Assembly: GCA_038093975.1 (NCBI GenBank)
Contig: JBBPTG010000079.1
Span: forward strand, 57,265-121,264
Direction: 5' to 3'
Source of the DNA: Chalciporus piperatus
Taxonomy: Eukaryota > Basidiomycota > Agaricomycetes > Boletales > Boletaceae
DNA: 64,000 nt
In this document: positions 57,366 through 64,000 of the stretch, piece by piece
How the letters are laid out: every line of letters starts with the position of its first letter
Numbering within the stretch: position 1 is the stretch's first letter
The notes under the pieces: model-generated
Database searches by the model: none
What the model was told of the DNA's origin: nothing
What the model saw: the letters and a program-made list of their open reading frames with translations, nothing else
Made by a program: the position numbers and the translations under genes

Positions 57366-58813
57366 CTACGCAGAGGGAATGCGCACCTCTACCTTGTCAA
57401 TCGCGACGAGCATACATGCAGTCCCATAAAAGTACACCAACTCTGCCTGGTTACCATAGGCCATAAACGGTGTGTTGACACCAACTGAAGACTTCATCTG
57501 CGTCATTTCCAACACTTCAGTGACAGGTTCTCGACAAAATGGCTTCAAGAACTGAAACATCCCATAGTGCGAGGGGGAGTCGATGTCGAACTTTTCCTGA
57601 GATCCGACGAGCTCGACGCATTCAACTTGATCGATGGTCGCCTGTTGGAGAGACATTTGTAAGAATTCCCAGTCCTCGGCCTCCTCATCGTAGTCTTTGT
57701 CAGGGAGTCTGTGGTCGGAGATGAGGGTGATTCGTAGGCTTTCGTAACACAACAATAGTCGATAGACCAGCTTCAGGCAGTAACGCAGTCCGAGCTCGTC
57801 GCAGACGTTGGCAAGAGCGCGATCAGCTCCCTTCAGCTGATCCATCAAGGACGTGACTGGTTCGCTTCCAGTGTAGACGTACTGGTGGACGAGACCGAAG
57901 CCGAGGTAACCACCATTGGGCAGTCTAGATGGGTCATGGAGGACATCCACAAGTGCCTATTTCAGTTTCTGATGGAACGGAGTGGGGATGCCTGAAGCGC
58001 TGGTGATGTGCGAAGGTTTGTGGAAGAGGTTGTAGGTGAGAGTCACCCGATAGCCGGAGGTGACAGGCAAGACTTCGTGCTCGATGTCACCGAAGAAGGC
58101 GACGAAACAAACTGACGGCTCTGTAGCGCCTGCGAACTGGTCTGTGAAGTCCATGGTCCACCCTTTGTCCTCTTGACGGAGCACGAGTTGGCCGCCCTCG
58201 TGCTTAGTAGGGAGGACGACAACCAAGGAACCGAACATCTCCTTGCTTCGAGGGGTGTCTTGGTGGGCCCTAAAGAAATCACCCGGTCCTGGTAGCGTTG
58301 TGAGGACCGTGAACCATAGCGTAGTGTTGACTACTCACCGTAGACGTTCAACGTATACAGCTCCGTTTCCATTGTTCCGTGGCTATCAGTGAGCAAGGCT
58401 TTGAAGACCTGATCGTGAATCCCGAGGCTCCGAGGATCGAAAGGGGTGGAGAACGAAGAGAGATCCATCTTCCCCGCTTTTCGATACGACTCGTCCATTA
58501 TGTTCTCGCCGTTCCGACCGAACTCGGCAGGCTTACAAGCCTGGTAGAGGGTAGCAAGCTCGTCTGCCCCACCGGTCGAGAAATCGAGGCGACTGCCAAG
58601 ATGTCAGGATCGTCGTATATCCCGAGCTAATTGCGTATGGTCTCACCGAAAGGTGTCACCATGACTGTAGTACACCAGGCGCTGATAATCTGGGACAGTG
58701 CACCTGCCGGTAAAGAAAGGGATACGGTCACGAAGTGCACCTTGGAGTGCGACGACCTTTGGGTCTGAGAAGTGTTCGGGGACGAATTCGGCAAGTTCAT
58801 CCGGGTCAAACAT
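57366..58813 (-). pseudogene. 2-oxoglutarate/Fe(II) dioxygenase copy 3, premature stop
   Basis: Inverted third copy of the dioxygenase family. Exon 1 is MFDPDELAEFVPEHFSDPKV to YYSHGDTFR; exon 2, after an intron ending TTGGCAG, is RLDFSTGGADELATLYQACK. Exon 3 carries PGDFFRAHQDTPRSKEMFGS, the distal histidine DIEHEVLPV and YRVTLTYNL, then HQKLK followed by an in-frame TAG at 57957-57959. The intact copies have CAG (Gln) there. The C-terminal 190 codons remain open to 57366 and still match copy 1, so the stop is recent. A truncated product would keep the iron and 2OG ligands but lose the C-terminal half. Readthrough cannot be excluded from sequence alone. Confidence 0.85.
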
Positions 58814-59056
58814 CGTGTAGAGAAAGGGTTGGGTTACTGTCCATACCCTCCGTGGCTAGGGGTGTTTTATAGTTGGTAACCCACAACATCAACTCCTAAT
58901 CAGGTTACACGGTCATTTGAACTCAGATGATTCGAATGACTCACAGTGAAAAGAAGCGGGTATCTCACTGGCAGAAACACGTACTGATCAGTGGGTCCAC
59001 CACAATGAGGCAGATATGAATTACTACACCCTCAACAGGGTTGAGCACGAACCGGT
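58814..59056 (-). repeat. Duplicated upstream block of dioxygenase copy 3
   Basis: The reverse complement matches the copy 2 upstream block, including ACCCTGTTGAGGGTG, GTAATTCATATC, CCACTGATCAGTACGTGTTT and AAATGACCGTGTAACC. Homology stops near 59056, only 22 bp from the cytidine deaminase ATG. Confidence 0.75.
58865..58871 (-). promoter_or_regulatory. TATA box (TATAAAA) of dioxygenase copy 3
   Basis: TATAAAA on the minus strand, about 52 bp upstream of the ATG at 58813, at the matching position to copy 2. Confidence 0.5.
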
Positions 59057-59077
59057 GACTCCGACGCAGCCATCAAG

Positions 59078-59789
59078 ATGTCGCTTCCAATCGAATCTCG
59101 CGAAGAACTGATACAAGCGGCCATTCAAGGTGGTCCCACGTTGATCATCCAAGCTCAGCCAAAAGTAATCTGACGCAAATCACGCAGCGAAGGAATTGGC
59201 GTAAGTACGCACGTTACTCCAACTTCCGTGTGGGTGCGGCCCTGTTGTACACAGATGGCACCGTGGTCAAGGGTGCGAACGTTGAGAATGTGTCCATTGG
59301 TGTGTATTGCCGTTAATCAAAGATGCATTTCGTGCGATTTCTCACCCGATCTTTGTAGGCGGCACCAAATGTGCAGAACGCACTTCGATCGTGAAAGCCG
59401 TCGTAAGTACTTCTCATATATGCTCCCGTCCATCTTAGCTGTATTCTTTCACTCACCTTGGATGTGTTCACGCGGGAACAGAGCGAAGGGAAGACAAAGT
59501 CGTAAGCCAACCCCGATCACGCCTCATTTGTCACGATCATCAACCACTGCGCACCTACAACCCTTTCAGAGACGTTGCTTCTCCTATTTCCCCGTGCGGT
59601 ATCTGCCGCCAGTTCATCCGCGAATTCTGTCATATCGACATGGCTGTACTCCTGGTCCCGGCTGACTATCCTCAAAGGGGCCCCAATGGTGAGCCGCTTG
59701 AACGCGGTGGCGTAGTGGAGCAGACCGTTGGTGGGCTTTTGCCATTGAGTTTTGGTCCTGAGGAATTAGAAGCCCAGGAATCCGAATGA
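59078..59789 (+). pseudogene. CDD1: Cytidine deaminase, possibly defective
   Basis: A cytidine deaminase family gene. The zinc and catalytic motifs are present: GANVENVSIGGTKCAERTSI (C-A-E-R with the catalytic Glu) and PISPCGICRQFIREF (P-C-x-x-C). The C-terminus LLPLSFGPEELEAQESE is plausible. Two oddities: after AIQ-AKELA the frame is broken, as the family needs AKELA followed directly by YARYSNFRVGAAL but a TAAG-like 4-nt excess (59201-59205) shifts it. In addition, the usual strand FxALAVxS between EGK and DVASPISPCG is not seen; splicing gives TKS-DVASP. I cannot find a splice pattern that fixes both. Either the gene is decayed, the assembly has errors, or splicing is unusual. The start ATG is 22 bp from the duplicated dioxygenase promoter block. 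Its normal role is pyrimidine salvage (cytidine to uridine). Confidence 0.7.
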
Positions 59790-60182
59790 TGTGTGAGTCG
59801 GATGGTGAGGATGACTGGTGCAGCAGGTACATGGATTGTCCGAGGATTTTGAGAAGGAAAGTAGGCTTGAGCAGGAGAGGCAGGAAGATCGAAGCTGATT
59901 AGCAGAACAGCATCACAGTGAACTGCAACCGGCCACCATATTGATATGTTAAACGTCTGGTTACGAGTAGTCTCCCGTAGGCACCCCCTTAGGTAGGAAG
60001 ACAGTCGTTCCTACTCTTCTAAGGGGTTACGAGACTAGCAAAATGCTTGAAAAAACATATCACTACAAGAGTCATCGAAATGGAGAGATAAAACAGGGGC
60101 GTGAAGATAAGTGATATACAACGACGAAAAGGCTCGCAAAGTGTTCAAAAAAGCCGACATTTCAAACTTCAAGTGACGATCT
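59790..60182. other. Convergent intergenic region with a strong hairpin
   Basis: Space between the 3' end of the deaminase gene and the 3' end of the F-box gene. Contains the inverted repeat at 59968-60037; otherwise nothing recognised. Confidence 0.5.
59968..60037. repeat. Imperfect 70-bp inverted repeat (hairpin)
   Basis: The left arm is TAGTCTC..GTA..ACCCCCTTAG..GTAGGAA and the right arm, read in reverse complement, is TAGTCTC..GTA..ACCCCTTAG..AGTAGGAA. The loop is about 8 nt (GACAGTCG). The arms match nearly throughout, with small gaps, which is far above chance. Confidence 0.75.
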
Positions 60183-61544
60183 TTAGAAAAATCTAAACCC
60201 TTCCACACTCCTCCCGAGTTCTTTCACCTCCTCGTTATCCGATCTCTGAACATACAAAGACTTGAGAGGAAACCCAGCCTTAATTCTGCTCATAACAACC
60301 TCGTGAATAAGGGTGATGCTCCCTTCCTGATTAGAGACGATGAGCGTCTCCAGCCGTGGCAACCTAACCGTGGGGTTGACTTGTCCAGGGGGTGTATAGG
60401 CGCGAAGGAGGCGAAGGAGATCGAGTTGCTCGGGTACCATGGTTGATTCGGAGACAGTGATGGACAGTAATTTCAGGTTATGGAGCCCATCATAGAGCAC
60501 CTCCCAGCTGTCTACGTAATCCGAGTCGTCCCCGGGCCAGGCGAGAGAAGGGATATAAAGGTTCTCGATGCGGTTAAGCAAACTATACTGCACATCGCCG
60601 TCTGCAAGTCCAGTGGGAACAGTCACTGGACCAGCGAGTAGCCCGATAAATATGGAGTAATCTTGAGCGGCGACATCAAGAGATAGATTTCGGAGAGCAG
60701 GCATGTAGACCGTTCGAAGTAGTCCTTCTGCGAATTCAGGTGTCTCGTCTGCGAGGACGAGCTCTGTGAGATTCAAAAGCGGGACAAGAGCAGCTGGATC
60801 CACTGTGTCATCACTGCCAGTCGACTCGTGATCCGAGCCGTCAGGACCCTCCTGTGGTCCCGCGGAATGAAGGACCAATTTCCTGAGAGCTGGGGAAGCG
60901 CGCAACATGGCAATGAACTGTGACCAAGAAGGGAAACCATATTCGGAATGGGAATGTGACTCGAATTCGAGAGTTGTGAGATTGCTGAGAGACGAAATCC
61001 AGGAACTGGACCAGTTGAGGCAACAGTGTGAAAGGTGGATGCTTCTCAAACGGGGGGCCAGGGCACCAAAAAGGGTGATGTATCGCTGTTCTAAGCGAGG
61101 TGAGGCCTCGTACACAGGTGGATCAGTTTCGTTGTAATGGGAGAAGTGCGCGTCGAGAGGTAGGCCTTTGCTCCGTCCTAACATTGTCTGGAGTTGTTCA
61201 AACGAGTCCCAAAAGGCGAGACGGAGTGAGGTCCAAAGGGATGGGGTTGAGACGGCCACATTGTACCAGTGGTGACAAACCAGGGATACGGCGATTCGAA
61301 ACGACGGCGGGTGACGACCGTGGACGGGAGCCATGAGCTCGATGGGATAGAAATTGAAGCCGTCCGAATATTTCAGTGCACACTGGTAGCCCCCTTCACC
61401 ACCTTTTTTCCCACCACCGAACTCGAATATGCGTGAAAGCAGCTCGACGGGAAGGTTGTCGATAGTGCATGTATGGTCTTGCTGAGTCAAGGCAAGGAAT
61501 CTGTGGTTGTTTATGGAGCTTTCATGGGAGTCTGGGGACTCCAT
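60183..61544 (-). CDS. F-box protein with LRR-like C-terminal region
   Basis: A single exon of 453 residues. The F-box is TIDNLPVELLSRIFEFGGGK, then FRIAVSLVCHHWYNVAVSTP and SLWTSLRLAFWDSFEQL. The C-terminal LRR-like part includes SSSWISSLSNLTTLEFESHS, LRKLVLHSAGPQEG, LLNLTELVLADETPE, MPALRNLSLDVAAQD, HNLKLLSITVSESTM and LPRLETLIVSNQEGS. The last part, VVMSRIKAGFPLKSLYVQRS, closely matches VVRERKEAGFPIKSLYVKGL in the 49-50 kb gene. The start at 61544 is the first true ATG (MESPDSHESSINNH); the frame extends upstream through a non-ATG codon. It is likely an SCF substrate receptor of unknown target. Confidence 0.88.
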   Translation of the reverse strand: MESPDSHESSINNHRFLALTQQDHTCTIDNLPVELLSRIFEFGGGKKGGEGGYQCALKYSDGFNFYPIELMAPVHGRHPPSFRIAVSLVCHHWYNVAVSTPSLWTSLRLAFWDSFEQLQTMLGRSKGLPLDAHFSHYNETDPPVYEASPRLEQRYITLFGALAPRLRSIHLSHCCLNWSSSWISSLSNLTTLEFESHSHSEYGFPSWSQFIAMLRASPALRKLVLHSAGPQEGPDGSDHESTGSDDTVDPAALVPLLNLTELVLADETPEFAEGLLRTVYMPALRNLSLDVAAQDYSIFIGLLAGPVTVPTGLADGDVQYSLLNRIENLYIPSLAWPGDDSDYVDSWEVLYDGLHNLKLLSITVSESTMVPEQLDLLRLLRAYTPPGQVNPTVRLPRLETLIVSNQEGSITLIHEVVMSRIKAGFPLKSLYVQRSDNEEVKELGRSVEGFRFF

Positions 61545-62010
61545 AATACGGTGTGTGTATCTTCTCAAACGACTTTGTCTGTGCGTAAGTTGTAAGCGAG
61601 ATTGAGATTGATGAAATATACTCACCTTTTTTCCAGTTGTGACGGTAAGTAGTTACCAGTCGCCGGTACGGTTGGACATAGAGTGCAGGAAAGTTTTGAC
61701 TCGGTGCTCCCCCTCTTCGATCGAGTCGCATTTTACATAAACGAACTTCCCGCCAGTTCCCGCCGCTCGTAACGTGGCTTCAGAATACTTGGCTCGAGAA
61801 ATTTACCGTGGCGTAATTTCTCTGTACTATCGTTGACCTGGCTGTGCAAAAAAATTGAGATCGACGACAGCACAATGGTGGGATTTGGACGGGAGAAATG
61901 GAAGATATAGGGAGAAGTAATGGCAACTGAAAGTTCAAAAGCAATCAAAGTGAAAGTCGAGATGACCAGTTGTAGAAAATCATAGCAAAAAGTTCTGCGC
62001 CATTGTGGCG
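61545..62010. other. Intergenic
   Basis: F-box gene promoter and permease 3' flank. No recognisable gene. Confidence 0.35.
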
Positions 62011-64000
62011 TTACACACTCCCGTCAGTAACAGACACGTCTACCTTCTTATCCAACGACGGAGACTCTCTGCTCACACTCCCCTCACTGTGGCTCTTGTC
62101 CACATTAGGTTTAGGCCCGGTGAACCAGTGTACACCACCGTATACGGGGAAATAGTACCAGACAATCGAGAGGAACATGACGCTACCAAGAACGACGACA
62201 GTGTAGTTCATGGTGGGCGCAGTCGTCTGGGGCATCGTAGGGAAGAAGAACACGACGTCCACAAACATCATAAAGGTAACGGCGATGATGGCGACCGGAA
62301 GACTCTGAACAAAGGATCAGCTCCCTGCTTCATGCGATCATGGGCACTGGAGGCACTGACGAAGACTCCAAGATTGAATGGTCCAGGTTTGAAGTCATTC
62401 TTGAAGATAAACCTCACTGCGATGGGAATGGAATATGCCACGTAGAGCCCAGTGACCGAGAGTGCGAACACGGCGTTGATAGCTGCGGAGCCAGCGAGAG
62501 CTAGAAGGCCGAGCAGAACAGCAATGGCAACGACCCACCACACAGTGTTCACAGGCGTGCCAGTAAAACTGTTCATGCGGTACAGAATACTCGAGAATGG
62601 GAGGGCACCATCGCGGGAGAACGCAAAAGATTGACGAGAGGAAGCAAGAACCTAAGGAAAGTGTTGGTCCATACTTTCTGAATTGCAAAGGAAGTACTTG
62701 CCATGCTGGACCCCATCATATATCTAGTAATGGATGACAACGTGACAACGTGAATCTACTGATCAATCGACAACTCACTGTCCAAGGACAACGATGGACC
62801 AAATGGCAAGTGTGCCTTTTTGTCCGAAGCTGTTCACTGTCCAAGGACAACGATGGACCAAATGGCAAGTGTGCCTTTTTGTCCGAAGCTGTTCAGGAAG
62901 ATTAAGGACATGGGCTGAGGGCTATTGACGAGGCTCTGCAGGTCGCTTCCCATACAAAACGCAAGAGAAACGTTGATAGCTAGAGTGATCATACAAAAGT
63001 CATAAACCTAGGACAGTGGGGCATATGGGGGTGCGCACCCCAACCAAGGACGCCGGAAATGGAGATTGCTCCCACCTGTCAAACACGTCAGTCAACATCT
63101 CGCGGTACAAGGATTAGCCTTACAATTGCCCATGGCACTGCAGTAGCTGCATTTGCAGCTTCTTCACTAATATGTACGCTCGAATCAAATGAACCTAGCG
63201 GATTGGACAGCTGTGGTTAATGATCTACCTCAGAAAGAACCGGTGTGGAAGGGGGTGACATACCGATCGTCCAGAGAGGCGCCAGGAAGGAGAGGATGAA
63301 GGCATAGCCACTTGGCCAGCCATTGACTAGAGAGGGAGTTAAAACGTAGAGGAGGAACAAAATTCAAAAACAAACAATCAGTAAAATTCCCGAGCGCAAA
63401 ACTGGGGCTATTCATGTATTCTTTTGGGGTCGCAGCCGGGAGAGCGATAATGACGGCAAAGCAGAGGCTGCGGACAACGTGGAGTTAGTGTTCGGACTAC
63501 GAGAAAGTAGCTGCTCCATGTAGGATCCGCAATTGGCACCATATCAGCCTCGAGACGCAACAGCGTGCTGATTGTGACCAAAGTAGGGACGAGATGACAA
63601 TACTCACAGCAGATTAAGGACGATAGAGACGTTCTGCAGTCTTGCGAGAACGGCAGTGCCAAGAGAGCATACTACACCATGGGAGAAGAGGACGGCAACA
63701 TATATCCCGCTGTATGCATGTTAGCGAAAGGAACGTCGAGACGTAGATAGCAGAGGAAGGCAAGTTGGGACGCACAAAGTTTGAGCTGCTGTGGCAACAA
63801 AGTTCCGGTTGGCAATACTAACAGCTGCAGCAATTTGGACAGCACACCCCCAGTCAATAGACGCTGATCAGGGGTGCCAAACCAGAATAGATTTTGCAGT
63901 GTCAGCTGATCTCGCATGGAAAAAGTCGGAAAGAAGAGAGTTGCTCACCGACGGCTGATATCGAACCTATCGTATTTGCATCTGATAGGATGGTGTGTGA
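62011..64000 (-). CDS. APC-family amino-acid/GABA-type permease (5' end beyond the window)
   Basis: The 3' part of a multi-exon permease. From the right edge: SDANTIGSISAVG, then SIDWGCAVQIAAAVSIANRN, FVATAAQT, GIYVAVLFSHGVVCSLGTAV, LARLQNVSIVLNLL. Later come NSFGQKGTLAIWSIVVLGQ, YMMGSSM, VLASSRQSFAFSRDGALPFS, MNSFTGTPVNTVWWVVAIAV, LLGLLALAGSAAINAVFALS, YVAYSIPIAVRFIF, KPGPFNLGVF, MMFVDVVFFFPTMPQTTAPT and, near the C-terminus, WFTGPKPNVDKSHSEGSV. The FSRDGALP motif and the overall order fit fungal UGA4/HNM1-like GABA, choline or amino-acid transporters. Exon positions between 63000 and 63650 are not fully resolved. One junction uses a GC donor. A 59-bp tandem duplication lies at one exon end. 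Confidence 0.8.
62777..62894. repeat. Perfect 59-bp tandem duplication
   Basis: Two consecutive identical 59-bp units, each starting ACTGTCCAAGGACAACGATG. In the permease gene each unit spans the end of an exon and its splice donor (CA/GTGA). Confidence 0.95.

Noticed and set aside
59201..59275. An intron in the deaminase starting GTAAGT at 59200
   Set aside because: Although the splice signals look good (GTAAGT...ACACAG), it would remove the conserved YSNFRVGAAL strand.

Overview
The window looks like nuclear DNA of a filamentous basidiomycete, most likely an Agaricomycete. Genes are intron-rich, with many introns of about 50-65 nt and GT..AG ends. Intergenic spaces are short, and there are expanded F-box/LRR-like and 2-oxoglutarate dioxygenase families, a cytochrome P450 and a LINE relic of basidiomycete type. 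I cannot name the species. I recognised no tRNA, rRNA, CRISPR array or origin.

Region by region. 1-3.2 kb: repeats and a decayed non-LTR retrotransposon. 3.2-9.0 kb: housekeeping genes, namely a CsbD/Hmp1-like stress protein, coproporphyrinogen oxidase (HEM13) divergent from a UBC1-type E2, and a GNAT acetyltransferase. 10.5-21.9 kb: four tandem, same-strand, closely related MFS transporters, with an F-box gene between the third and fourth. 22.4-25.3 kb: tryptophan (TRP4) and histidine (HIS1) biosynthesis genes side by side, both using PRPP. 25.8-28.1 kb: a cytochrome P450. 29.9-32.3 kb: proteasome beta-6 (PRE7) followed by the ER chaperone ROT1. 32.3-35.7 kb: a repeat-rich gap holding three diverged copies of a repeat spaced about 317 bp apart and a TGTGGG microsatellite. 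35.7-38.0 kb: a serine/threonine kinase.

38.5-61.5 kb is the most dynamic part. Three close paralogues of a prolyl-4-hydroxylase-like 2OG-Fe(II) dioxygenase were duplicated together with their promoters: two in tandem, and one inverted about 15 kb away with a premature stop. At least two decayed fragments of the same family lie between them. F-box/LRR-like genes and relics are interleaved: one intact, one frameshifted, one fragment. A 504-bp MITE-like element with 12-bp terminal inverted repeats sits in the first dioxygenase promoter. A cytidine deaminase with apparent coding defects begins 22 bp from the edge of the third duplicated promoter block. Conserved housekeeping genes are embedded here: RPA1 (RFA1), the SWI/SNF-RSC subunit Ssr4 and a membrane-anchored aldo-keto reductase. 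There is also a small orphan gene.

61.9-64.0 kb: the 3' part of an APC-family amino-acid/GABA-type permease runs off the right edge. One of its exon ends carries a perfect 59-bp tandem duplication.

I found no gene cluster that clearly forms one new system. The best candidates for a second look are the interleaved F-box/prolyl-hydroxylase neighbourhood and the four-gene MFS array. All gene models are hand-spliced from sequence and family knowledge; nothing was run against a database.
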